Positions 15,469 to 23,340 of a stretch of 64,000 nucleotides of DNA are shown here, in pieces; position 1 is the first letter of the stretch, and each line of letters starts with the position of its first letter. A program made the position numbers and the translations under genes. The notes beneath the pieces were generated by a model. It did no database searches. It was not told the DNA's origin and was given only the letters and a program-made list of their open reading frames with translations. The stretch is from Hydrogenophaga sp. GTDB lineage: Bacteria > Pseudomonadota > Gammaproteobacteria > Burkholderiales > Burkholderiaceae_C. The stretch spans positions 1 through 64,000 of the forward strand of contig NZ_WVZN01000017.1 in assembly GCF_011772445.1 (NCBI RefSeq), read 5' to 3'.

Positions 15469-16764
15469 CTACATCTTCGAGGGCATCCAGGTGACCAGAC
15501 CGGGAAACCAGTAGAGCAGCAGCACCGCCACCACCATGATGAGGAAGTAGGGCAGGCAGGCCACTGCGATCCAGGTGATCTCGCGCTTCGTCATGCCCTG
15601 CAGCACGAAGAGGTTGAAGCCGACGGGCGGGGTGATCTGCGCCATCTCGACCACGATGACGATGAAGATGCCGAACCAGATGAGGTCGATCCCGGCGGCG
15701 GTGACGGTGGGCAGGATCACGCCCATGGTGAGCACGATCATGGAGATGCCGTCGAGGAAGCAGCCGAGCACGATGTAGAACACGGCCAGCGCGATGAGCA
15801 GCATGCCGGGCGTGAGGCCCAGGCCGCCGACCCATTCGGCCAGGTGGCGCGGCAGGCCGATGTAGCCCATGGACAGCGTGAGGAAGGCCGCGCCCGCGAG
15901 GATCAGCGCGATCATGCAGTACAGCCGCGTGGCGCCCAGCAGCGAGTCGCGAAAGCTCACCCAGTTGAGCGAGCCCTGCGAGGCCGAGAGGATGAGCGCG
16001 CCCACCACGCCGATGGCCGCCGCCTCGGTGGCGGTGGCGATGCCGCTGTAGATGGCGCCGATGACGCTGCCGATGAGCAGCACCACCGGGATGAGGTGGC
16101 GCGCCTCGCGCAGCTTCTGGCCGAAGCTCAGGCTGGCGTCGGCGCTGGGCACCTTGGCGGGGTTCATCAGCGCCCACACCATGATCGAGCCACTGAACAG
16201 GGCCGCGAGCAGGACGCCCGGGATGACGCCCGCGACGAAGAGCTTGGCGATGGACACCTCGGCCGCCACGCCGTAGACGATCATGATGATCGAGGGCGGG
16301 ATCAGCAGGCCCAGGGTGCTGGCGCCACCGAGCGAACCCACGATCTTCTCGGGCGGGTAGCCGCGGCGCGTGAGCTCGGGAATGGTCATCTTGCCGATGG
16401 TGGCGCAGGTGGCCGCCGACGAACCCGAGACCGCCGCGAAGATGGTGCTGCCCAGGATGTTGGTGTGCAGCAGCCGCCCCGGCAGGGCGTTCACCCAGGG
16501 CGCCAGGCCCTTGAACATGCTCTCCGAGAGCTTGGTGCGAAAGAGGATCTCGCCCATCCACACGAACAGCGGCAGCGCGGTGAGCGTCCAGCTGCTGGCC
16601 GAGCCCCAGATGGTGAGCGCCATGGCGTCGCCCGCGGGGCGCGAGGAGAACAGCTCCATGCCGATCCAGGCCACGCCGGCGAGCGTGAGACCGATCCACA
16701 CGCCACTGCCCAGCAGGGCGAACAGGGCCACGATGAGCAACGTGGTGACGATGAACTCATTCAT
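15469..16764 (-). CDS. TRAP transporter large permease (DctM), left system
   Basis: The 431-residue protein has the usual DctM make-up of ~12 hydrophobic segments, with conserved stretches PLFVWMGEILFRT, SGSSAATCATIGKM, LGLLIPPSIIMIVYG and AQITPPVGFNLFVLQG. It forms the cation-coupled import channel. The start was placed at MNEFIV, which overlaps the dctQ stop by 8 bp; the longer ORF is an extension in dctQ. It is strikingly similar to the DctM at 21.9 kb, suggesting duplication of the transporter. Confidence 0.92.
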   Translation of the reverse strand: MNEFIVTTLLIVALFALLGSGVWIGLTLAGVAWIGMELFSSRPAGDAMALTIWGSASSWTLTALPLFVWMGEILFRTKLSESMFKGLAPWVNALPGRLLHTNILGSTIFAAVSGSSAATCATIGKMTIPELTRRGYPPEKIVGSLGGASTLGLLIPPSIIMIVYGVAAEVSIAKLFVAGVIPGVLLAALFSGSIMVWALMNPAKVPSADASLSFGQKLREARHLIPVVLLIGSVIGAIYSGIATATEAAAIGVVGALILSASQGSLNWVSFRDSLLGATRLYCMIALILAGAAFLTLSMGYIGLPRHLAEWVGGLGLTPGMLLIALAVFYIVLGCFLDGISMIVLTMGVILPTVTAAGIDLIWFGIFIVIVVEMAQITPPVGFNLFVLQGMTKREITWIAVACLPYFLIMVVAVLLLYWFPGLVTWMPSKM

Positions 16765-17260
16765 GGCGCGTGTCCCCTTCGGCGCGCACGCGCTGGCCGC
16801 GCCACTCCAGCACCCACTCGTCGAGCAGCGCAATGAGCAGCACCGTGCAGCCGATGCCCATGAGGAGCTGCGGGATCCACAAGGGCGTGGCGTCGGCGGC
16901 GGTGGAGATGTCGTGGAAGGAGTGGGACTGCCACACCAGGCGCCAGGAATACCAGGCCAGCGCGCCGCTCATGAGAACGGCCACCGACAGCGCCCACAGT
17001 TCCATGCCACGCCGCGCGCCGCCGGTGAGCTTGCCGATGATCAGCGTGACGCGGATGTGTTCGTTGTGCTTGAGCGTGTGGGCCAACGCGAGGAAACCGG
17101 CACCCGCCATGGCGTAGCCCGCGTAGGCGTCGGTGCCCGGCACGTAGAAGCCGACGAGGCGGCTCACGATGGACAGCAGCACCATCGCGAGCACGCCGAT
17201 CATGAAGAGCGCGGCCAGCCAGCCCGCGCCGAGGTACAGAACATCAAGTGATTTGCGCAT
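16757..17260 (-). CDS. TRAP transporter small permease (DctQ), left system
   Basis: The 167-residue protein has four hydrophobic segments and the DctQ pattern: LSIVSRLVGFYVPGTDAYAGY, LKHNEHIRVTLI and ATPLWIPQLLMGIGC. It is the small membrane subunit that pairs with the downstream DctM. The same signature with DAYAGYAIA and EHIRVTLVLE occurs in the right-hand system, so the two are paralogues. It lies 112 bp after dctP, with a repeat-rich hairpin region in between. Confidence 0.9.
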   Translation of the reverse strand: MRKSLDVLYLGAGWLAALFMIGVLAMVLLSIVSRLVGFYVPGTDAYAGYAMAGAGFLALAHTLKHNEHIRVTLIIGKLTGGARRGMELWALSVAVLMSGALAWYSWRLVWQSHSFHDISTAADATPLWIPQLLMGIGCTVLLIALLDEWVLEWRGQRVRAEGDTRHE

Positions 17261-17297
17261 TCAAGACTTCCGAGGCGCACCAACCATCGCAACCCAG

Positions 17298-17370
17298 GGC
17301 ACCGCGGAACTGGCTTCGCCAGGCCGCAGGTGCCGCCCCCTTGAGGGGGTCGCGCGAAGCGCGGCGGGGG
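17298..17370. repeat. Intergenic hairpin repeat between dctP and dctQ
   Basis: Two inverted repeats follow each other. The first runs from GGCACCGCGG through CTGGC-TTC-GCCAG to CCGCAGGTGCC. The second has CCCCCTTGAGGGGG and CGCGCGAAGCGCGG flanked by CGCCCCC and GGCGGGGG. The pattern resembles an intergenic repeat common in Comamonadaceae genomes (from memory, not searched). Between dctP and dctQ it could stabilise the receptor mRNA or lower permease expression. Confidence 0.6.
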
Positions 17371-17372
17371 TG

Positions 17373-18338
17373 TTACTTCCTATACGCGTCGATCAGTTGC
17401 TGCCCTTCGGGGCCGGCCTTGCCCAGCCATTCCTGCAGCATGGTGGCGCCCACCTTCTGCAGGTCGGCCTTGAGTGCGGCCGAAGGCGGCTCCACCGTCA
17501 TGCCGTTGGCCTTGAGCGTGGCCAGCGTGTCGGTGTTGACCTTCTCGGAGGCGGCCCAGCCGCGGGCCTCGGCGTCGGCGGCCGCTTTCATGAGCGCGTC
17601 CTGCGTGGCCTTGTCGAGCGCGTCGAAGGCCTTCTTGTTGGCGATGACGGCGTTCTTGGGCAGCCAGGCCTGCACGTCGTAGTAGAACTTCAGGTGCTCG
17701 TAGAGCTTGCTGTCCACGCCGGTGGCGCCCGAGGTCATGTTGTTCTCGACCACGCCGGTGGCCAGGGCCTGCGAGAGCTCGGCGGCCTGCACGGTGACGG
17801 GCTGCGCGCCCACCAGTTCGGCGATGCGCGAGGTGGCCGGGCTGTAGGCGCGCCACTTGCTGCCTTTCAGATCGGCCGCGCTGGCCACGGGCTTCTTGCT
17901 GTACAGGCCCTGCGGCGGCCAGGCCACGGCGTAGAGCAGCACCATGCCCTGTTCGGCCAGCTTCTTCTGCAGGATGGGCTTCTGCGCCGCGTAGAGCTTC
18001 TTCGATTCGGCGTAGCTGGTGGCCAGGAAGGGGATGCCGTCGGCGCCGAACATCTGCCATTCGTTCTGGTAGGCCGTGAGCAGGATCTCGCCCACTTGGG
18101 CTTGTCCGCCTTGCACCGCGCGCTTGATCTCGGGCGCCTTGAAGAGCGAGGCACCGGGGTGCACCGTGATCTTGAGCTTGCCTCCCGTGGCCTTGTCGAC
18201 GTCGCTGGCGAAGCTGGCAAGATTGACCGAGTGGAAATTGGTGGCCGGGTAGGCGGCGGGCAGGTCCCAGGCGGTCTGGGCCTGGGCACCGGCGCTCAGT
18301 GCGAAGGCCGCACTGGCCAGGGCAAGCTTGAATTTCAT
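17373..18338 (-). CDS. TRAP substrate-binding protein (DctP), WDLP/5-oxoproline-type, left system
   Basis: The 321-residue protein has a Sec signal peptide (MKFKLALASAAFALSAGAQA) and a mature start AWDLPAAYPATNFHSVNL. The ligand region reads KWRAYSPATSRIAELVGAQP, with the Arg expected to bind a carboxylate. From memory, this pattern is very like the Bordetella pertussis DctP6/DctP7 subfamily, which binds pyroglutamate (5-oxoproline). The neighbouring oxoprolinase locus supports that ligand. GGAGC precedes the ATG. The gene is divergent from a LysR regulator, with 91 bp between. Confidence 0.9.
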   Translation of the reverse strand: MKFKLALASAAFALSAGAQAQTAWDLPAAYPATNFHSVNLASFASDVDKATGGKLKITVHPGASLFKAPEIKRAVQGGQAQVGEILLTAYQNEWQMFGADGIPFLATSYAESKKLYAAQKPILQKKLAEQGMVLLYAVAWPPQGLYSKKPVASAADLKGSKWRAYSPATSRIAELVGAQPVTVQAAELSQALATGVVENNMTSGATGVDSKLYEHLKFYYDVQAWLPKNAVIANKKAFDALDKATQDALMKAAADAEARGWAASEKVNTDTLATLKANGMTVEPPSAALKADLQKVGATMLQEWLGKAGPEGQQLIDAYRK

Positions 18339-18429
18339 GGTCGCTCCAGAAAGTTGAACGGATGACAAAGACGGGCAGCATAGTTGCAAAAGCCGGGCCA
18401 GGCCCGTCCGTATTTCCCCGGAGGCCGGC

Positions 18430-19401
18430 ATGAACCTGCGCTTCGTGGAAGCCTTCTATTGGGTGGCCACCCTCAAGAGCGTGACGCGCGCGGCCGAGAA
18501 GCTCTTCCTCACGCAGTCGGCCATGTCCAGCCGCATCGCCGCGCTGGAGGAGGAGTTGGGCGTGCTGCTGCTGGACCGGCGCGACAAGCAGTTCCGGCTG
18601 ACCATGGCCGGCACGCGTTTCCTGGTCTACGCGCAGCGACTGCTGGAGCTGCAGCGCGAGGCCAAGGCCGAGATGGGCTCGGGCGATGCGCTGGCGGTGT
18701 CGCTGCGCATCGGCGCCATCGAATCGGTGCTGCACTCGTGGCTGATCCCGTGGATGGAACAACTGCGCACCGAGAACCCGGCCCTGGAGCTGGAGTTGTC
18801 GGTGGAGACCACGCCCGTTCTGATCGAGCAGATGCGCCGCGGCACGCAGGACCTGGTGTTCACGGCACTGCCGGCCACCAGCGACGGCGTGCGCTCGCGC
18901 GCCTTGCCGTCGATGGAGATGGTCTTCGTGGGCAGCGCGAGCCTGCACCGGCGGCGGCGCTACACGCTGGCGGAACTGGCCGAACTGGAGTTGTTGACCT
19001 TCCAGCGCGGCTCGCTGCCGCACGTGGCGCTGCTCGAGCTGTTCCGCGCGGCGCGTGTGGAGCCCCGGCGCGTGCACACCATCTCCTCGGTATCGGCCAT
19101 GCTGCAGATGGCGCAGGGGGGATTCGGCGTGGCCACCCTGCCGCGCGAGGCCGTGCGCCACCTGTTCGTGGTGGCCGATCTGCGCGAGCTGCCCTGCGAC
19201 GCGCCGCTGCAGCCCCTGCCCATTCACGCCAGCTACCGCAGCGACCCCTCCGCGCAGGCGGTGGAGACGGTGATGCGTTCGGCGCAGGCGTTCGTCGAAG
19301 CGTGGAGCGGGGCGCGGGAAAGCACCGCATTGGGGCGGCGGCGCGCCAGAACACCCCAACAAGCGCCCCAAGGCAAGGCATCGAAAAAATCGATGAGCTG
19401 A
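18430..19401 (+). CDS. LysR family transcriptional regulator
   Basis: The 323-residue protein has the LysR helix-turn-helix at residues ~1-60 (FVEAFYWVATLKSVTRAAEKL, then TQSAMSSRIAALEEELG) and the two-lobed effector domain after ~90. The C-terminal ~30 residues are basic and low-complexity (RRRARTPQQAPQGKASKK), longer than usual. It lies between two TRAP operons: divergent from the left one and in line with the right one, so it may control both. A LysR protein usually binds near its own promoter and needs the pathway metabolite as co-inducer. Confidence 0.9.
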   Translation: MNLRFVEAFYWVATLKSVTRAAEKLFLTQSAMSSRIAALEEELGVLLLDRRDKQFRLTMAGTRFLVYAQRLLELQREAKAEMGSGDALAVSLRIGAIESVLHSWLIPWMEQLRTENPALELELSVETTPVLIEQMRRGTQDLVFTALPATSDGVRSRALPSMEMVFVGSASLHRRRRYTLAELAELELLTFQRGSLPHVALLELFRAARVEPRRVHTISSVSAMLQMAQGGFGVATLPREAVRHLFVVADLRELPCDAPLQPLPIHASYRSDPSAQAVETVMRSAQAFVEAWSGARESTALGRRRARTPQQAPQGKASKKSMS

Positions 19402-19411
19402 GCAAGAAAAT

Positions 19412-19481
19412 TTGCGTTTGTGGTGGGGCGACGCACTGACCACAATCCGGCCCCAATGTGACAGGCCCGTCACAAACGCAA
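19412..19481 (+). promoter_or_regulatory. Inverted-repeat promoter region of the 5-oxoproline operon
   Basis: A perfect 11-bp inverted repeat, TTGCGTTTGTG (19412-19422) and CACAAACGCAA (19471-19481), sits 59 bp apart centre to centre between lysR and the DUF1445 gene. A possible sigma-70 promoter lies across it: TTGTGG (19418), 17 bp, CACAAT (19441). The left arm overlaps the -35 and the right arm falls in the leader. This looks like a two-site operator or, on read-through RNA from lysR, a stem-loop. Confidence 0.55.
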
Positions 19482-19499
19482 GGACCGGAGGCAGACGAC

Positions 19500-20339
19500 G
19501 TGGGATTCCTGGACGATCTGGCCACGCGCCGCATCGATGCGGACGCGCAGGCCCTGGCACGCCGCGTGCGCGGCACCATCCGCCGCGGCGAATGGACGCG
19601 CCACACCAGCGGCCTGGCCGACGAACTGGTGCAGGGCAACGTGGTGATCCTGCCCCGGGCGCTGGCGGATGACTTCCTGCTGTTCTGCCAGCGCAACCCC
19701 AAACCCTGCCCGCTGCTGGCGGTGGGCCAGCCCGGCGATCCGTCGCTGCCCGGCCTCGGCGAGGGCATCGACATCCGCAGCGACCTGCCGCGCTACCGCG
19801 TGTGGCGCGACGGAGAACTGGTCGAGGAACCCACCGACATCGCCAGCCTGTGGCGCGAGGACCTCGTCACCTTCGTGATCGGCTGCTCCTTCTCGTTCGA
19901 GCAGGCCCTGATGGACGCCGGCATGCGCCTGCGCCACGTGGACGAAGGCCGCAACGTGGCCATGTACCGCACGAACCTGGCCACCGCGCCGGCGGGCCCG
20001 TTTGCGGGCCCCATGGTGGTGAGCATGCGCCCGCTCAAGGCCGCCGACGCGGCGCGCGCGGTGGCGATCACCTCGCGCTTTCCCGACGTGCACGGCGCAC
20101 CCGTGCACGTGGGCGACCCGGCGGCCATCGGCATCGAGGACCTCTCGCGCCCCGACTACGGCGACGCGGTGAAGGTGCTGCCCGACGAGCTGCCCGTGTT
20201 CTGGGCCTGTGGCGTGACGCCCCAGGCGGCGATCGCCCAGGCCCGCCCCGCGTTCTGCATCACGCACGCCCCCGGCGCGATGCTGATCACCGACCTTCTC
20301 AACCAGCAACTCGCAAGCGAACAAGGAGAGCGACCATGA
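19500..20339 (+). CDS. DUF1445 family protein (D-glutamate cyclase / putative hydro-lyase)
   Basis: The 279-residue protein matches the DUF1445 (YcsI) family, known from the eukaryotic D-glutamate cyclase that interconverts D-glutamate and 5-oxo-D-proline. Family stretches are [43 protein letters not shown] and [13 protein letters not shown] start at GTG 19500, because GGAGG lies eight bases upstream; the track's start at 19458 adds 14 residues without a ribosome site. It overlaps the next gene (dctP) by ATGA. The TRAP importer and oxoprolinase in the same operon fit 5-oxoproline or D-glutamate metabolism. Confidence 0.85.
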   Translation: MGFLDDLATRRIDADAQALARRVRGTIRRGEWTRHTSGLADELVQGNVVILPRALADDFLLFCQRNPKPCPLLAVGQPGDPSLPGLGEGIDIRSDLPRYRVWRDGELVEEPTDIASLWREDLVTFVIGCSFSFEQALMDAGMRLRHVDEGRNVAMYRTNLATAPAGPFAGPMVVSMRPLKAADAARAVAITSRFPDVHGAPVHVGDPAAIGIEDLSRPDYGDAVKVLPDELPVFWACGVTPQAAIAQARPAFCITHAPGAMLITDLLNQQLASEQGERP

Positions 20340-21304
20340 TCAAGACGGCAATCGGCCTGTGCGCCCTGGCCCTGGCCGGTGCGGCCCAGGCCCAGACCAA
20401 GTGGGACCTGCCCAGCGGCTACGGCGGCAACACCTTCCAGGTGCAGAACCTGCAGCAGTTCGCCAACGACGTGGAGAAAGCCACGGGCGGCAAGCTCAAG
20501 ATCACCCTGCACCCGGGTGGCTCGCTCTACAAGGCCAACGAGATCAAGCGCGCCGTGCAGACGGCGCAAACGCCGATCGGCGAGTTCATCCTGTCGGGCG
20601 CGGCCAATGAGAACCCGCTGTTCGGCGTGGATTCGGTGCCCTTCCTGGCCACCGGCTACGCGGACGCGCGCCGCCTGTACAACGCGTCCCGTGGCGCGCA
20701 GGAAAAGCTGCTGGCCCAGCAGGGCCTGAAGGTGCTGTTCTCGGTGCCCTGGCCGGGGCAGTCGCTGTACTCCATCAAGCCCGTGAACTACGCAGCCGAT
20801 CTGGCGGGCACCAAGATGCGCGCCTACAACCCGGCCACCACGCGCATCGCGCAACTGCTCAAGGCACAGCCGGTGACGATCCAGCTCGCGGAACTGCCGC
20901 AGGCTCTGGCCACGGGCGCGGTGCAGAACTTCCTCACCTCCAGCGCCAGCGGCGTGGAGAGCAAGCTGCACGAGCAGGTGAAGCACTTCTACCCGGTGTC
21001 GGCCTGGCTGCCGCGCAACGTGACGGTGGTCAACCTCAAGGACTTCAACGCCCTGGACAAGGCGACGCAGGACGCGCTGACCAAGGCCGCGGCCGAGGCC
21101 GAAACCCGCGGCTGGGCCCTGAGCGAGAAGCTGGACAGCGAGTACATCGGGCAGCTCAAGGCGGCGGGCATGTCGATCAACCAGCCCAACGACGACGTGA
21201 AGAAGGCCCTGGCGGCCATCGGCGAGACCATGACCGCTGAGTGGATCAAGGCCGCGGGCCCCGAGGGCCAGGCCATCGTCGACGCGTACCGCAAGCAGCC
21301 GTAA
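20336..21304 (+). CDS. TRAP substrate-binding protein (DctP), WDLP/5-oxoproline-type, right system
   Basis: The 322-residue protein has a signal peptide ([20 protein letters not shown]) and a mature start [18 protein letters not shown]. It is clearly paralogous to the left DctP: both share [23 protein letters not shown] and [14 protein letters not shown] around the ligand Arg. The ligand is probably 5-oxoproline or a close analogue, given the oxoprolinase downstream. The start overlaps the DUF1445 stop by 4 bp. A strong hairpin follows before dctQ. Confidence 0.9.
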   Translation: MIKTAIGLCALALAGAAQAQTKWDLPSGYGGNTFQVQNLQQFANDVEKATGGKLKITLHPGGSLYKANEIKRAVQTAQTPIGEFILSGAANENPLFGVDSVPFLATGYADARRLYNASRGAQEKLLAQQGLKVLFSVPWPGQSLYSIKPVNYAADLAGTKMRAYNPATTRIAQLLKAQPVTIQLAELPQALATGAVQNFLTSSASGVESKLHEQVKHFYPVSAWLPRNVTVVNLKDFNALDKATQDALTKAAAEAETRGWALSEKLDSEYIGQLKAAGMSINQPNDDVKKALAAIGETMTAEWIKAAGPEGQAIVDAYRKQP

Positions 21305-21319
21305 TCCGTTCGCCGCGCA

Positions 21320-21358
21320 CGGCGGGGCCCGGCCCGCGCAGGCCGCCTCGCCCCGCCG
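21320..21358 (+). repeat. Hairpin between dctP and dctQ, right system
   Basis: A perfect 9-bp stem, CGGCGGGGC (21320-21328) with GCCCCGCCG (21350-21358), encloses a 21-base GC-rich loop that can also pair internally. There is no T-tract, so it is not a simple terminator. It occupies the same position as the repeat between dctP and dctQ in the left system and may set the receptor-to-permease ratio. Confidence 0.6.
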
Positions 21359-21404
21359 ATCGCGCTTCCTTTCTCATCCTGTTGAACCGATGCCGGAGGG
21401 CACG

Positions 21405-21911
21405 ATGGATGCGTTCGTCCGTACCGTTCACCGCTGGCTGCTGGCGCTCTCCTGCGTGGGCATGCTCGCGGCCTTCACCACCGTGTCCCTGGGCATCCTG
21501 GCGCGCCTCTTGCGCTGGGACATCCCGGGGCTGGATGCCTACGCGGGCTACGCCATCGCGGCCTCGCTGTTTCTGGCGCTGCCGGCCACCTTGCTGCGGG
21601 GCGAGCACATCCGCGTGACCCTGGTGCTGGAGCGTCTGCCCGCCCGGGGGCGCGCCGCGCTGGAATGGTGGTGCCTGCTCGCCGGCACGGCGCTCTCGCT
21701 CTACCTGAGCTGGTACGCGGCGCGCCTGGTGTGGGTGTCGCACATCACGCACGACGTCTCGCCCGCGGCGGACGTGACGCCGCTGTGGATTCCGCAGACC
21801 GCCATGGCCGTGGGCTGCCTGGGCCTCACGCTGGCCTTCTTGCAAGCCGTGCTGCACCGCTGGCACGGCGCCGACCTGCTGGCGCCGGGCACGGCCGCCC
21901 GCACCGAGTGA
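21405..21911 (+). CDS. TRAP transporter small permease (DctQ), right system
   Basis: The 168-residue protein has four hydrophobic segments and the DctQ motifs GLDAYAGYAIA, LLRGEHIRVTLVLE and DVTPLWIPQTAMAVGC. It is a paralogue of the left DctQ. The start is the ATG at 21405, preceded by GGAGGGCACG; the ORF track begins 15 bases earlier at an ATG that itself contains the ribosome site. DctM follows 22 bp downstream. Confidence 0.9.
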   Translation: MDAFVRTVHRWLLALSCVGMLAAFTTVSLGILARLLRWDIPGLDAYAGYAIAASLFLALPATLLRGEHIRVTLVLERLPARGRAALEWWCLLAGTALSLYLSWYAARLVWVSHITHDVSPAADVTPLWIPQTAMAVGCLGLTLAFLQAVLHRWHGADLLAPGTAARTE

Positions 21912-21933
21912 ACCCCTTGAAGGAGCCGGACCC

Positions 21934-23232
21934 ATGGAAGCCCTGATCGCCTTGACCCTCATCGTGCTCTTGTTCGCCGTGCTCGGATCGGGCCTGTGGA
22001 TCGGCCTGTCGCTGCTGGGCGTGGCACTGGTGGGCATGGAGCTGTTCACCCAGCGCCCGGTGGGCGACAGCATGGCGCTCACGGTGTGGGGCTCTACCTC
22101 GAGCTGGACCCTGACCGCGCTGCCGCTGTTCCTGTGGATGGGCGAGATCCTGTTCCGCAGCAAGCTGTCCAACGACATGTTCAAGGGACTGGCGCCCTGG
22201 CTCAACTGGCTGCCCGGGCGGCTGCTGCACACCAACGTGGTGGGCTGCACCATCTTCGCGGCGATCTCGGGTTCCTCGGCGGCCACCTGCGCCACCATCG
22301 GCAAGATCACGCTGCCCGAGTTGAAGAAACGCGGCTACCCGGACGCGCAAGCCATCGGCACCCTGGCGGGCGCGGGCACGCTGGGCCTGTTGATCCCCCC
22401 TTCGATCATCATGATCGTCTATGGCGTGGCGGCCAACGTGTCCATCGCCAAGCTGTTCCTGGCCGGGGTCATCCCGGGGCTGATGCTGGCCGCGCTGTTC
22501 AGCGGCTACATCGTGGTGTGGTCGCTGCTCAACCGCGAGCGCCTGCCGGGCAAGGAGCCCGCGACGAGCCTGCGCGAGAAGCTGCACGCCTCGCGCCACC
22601 TGATCCCCGTGGTCACGCTCATCGCGCTGGTGCTGGGCGGCATCTACAGCGGCATCGCCACCGCCACCGAAGCGGCGGCGCTGGGGGTGGCCGGGTCGCT
22701 GCTTCTGTCGCGCCTGGAGGGCTCGCTGGACTGGGCGAGCTTTCGGGAGGGCCTGGTCGCGGCCTGCCGCACCTACTGCATGATCGGCCTGATCCTGGCG
22801 GGCGCGGCCTTCCTGACGCTGGCCATGGGCTTCATCGGCCTGCCGCGCCAGGTGGCCGAGTTCATCGGCGCGCTGCAGCTCTCGCCCTTCGCCCTCATGC
22901 TGCTGCTGGTGGTGTTCTTCATCGTGCTCGGCTGCTTCCTGGACGGCATCTCCATGGTGGTGCTGACCATCGCCGTGCTGCTGCCCACGGTGCAGGCGGC
23001 CGGCTTCGACCTGATCTGGTTCGGCATCTTCATCGTGCTGGTGGTGGAGATGGCGCAGATCACGCCGCCGGTGGGCTTCAACCTCTTCGTGCTGCAGGGC
23101 CTCACGCAGCGCGAGGTGACCTGGATCGCGCGCACGGCGCTGCCGCTGTTCGTGCTGATGATGGCCGCTGTGCTGTTGACCTATGTGGTGCCGGGCGTGG
23201 CGCTGTGGCTGCCCTCGCACATGCAGGGCTGA
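21934..23232 (+). CDS. TRAP transporter large permease (DctM), right system
   Basis: The 432-residue membrane protein matches the left DctM through most of its length: WTLTALPLFLWMGEILFRSKL, SGSSAATCATIGKI, LGLLIPPSIIMIVYG, ATATEAAALG and QITPPVGFNLFVLQG. Twelve or so hydrophobic segments are evident. AAGGAGCC precedes the ATG. It should import the ligand of the adjacent receptor with a cation gradient. The oxoprolinase gene begins 108 bp further on. Confidence 0.93.
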   Translation: MEALIALTLIVLLFAVLGSGLWIGLSLLGVALVGMELFTQRPVGDSMALTVWGSTSSWTLTALPLFLWMGEILFRSKLSNDMFKGLAPWLNWLPGRLLHTNVVGCTIFAAISGSSAATCATIGKITLPELKKRGYPDAQAIGTLAGAGTLGLLIPPSIIMIVYGVAANVSIAKLFLAGVIPGLMLAALFSGYIVVWSLLNRERLPGKEPATSLREKLHASRHLIPVVTLIALVLGGIYSGIATATEAAALGVAGSLLLSRLEGSLDWASFREGLVAACRTYCMIGLILAGAAFLTLAMGFIGLPRQVAEFIGALQLSPFALMLLLVVFFIVLGCFLDGISMVVLTIAVLLPTVQAAGFDLIWFGIFIVLVVEMAQITPPVGFNLFVLQGLTQREVTWIARTALPLFVLMMAAVLLTYVVPGVALWLPSHMQG

Positions 23233-23340
23233 GCACCGCAGGGGCACGCGACTCGCTACGATCCGCGGGACGCCTCCACCGCGGGGAACCGGCTTTTCCT
23301 TTCATTCCTTCCTCTTTCACGGCGCACGCGCCCGACCGAC

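Noticed and set aside
17380-19560. 726-residue minus frame antisense to lysR and across dctP
   Set aside because: Composition is Arg/Gln/His-rich and no motif matches; dctP and lysR account for the region.
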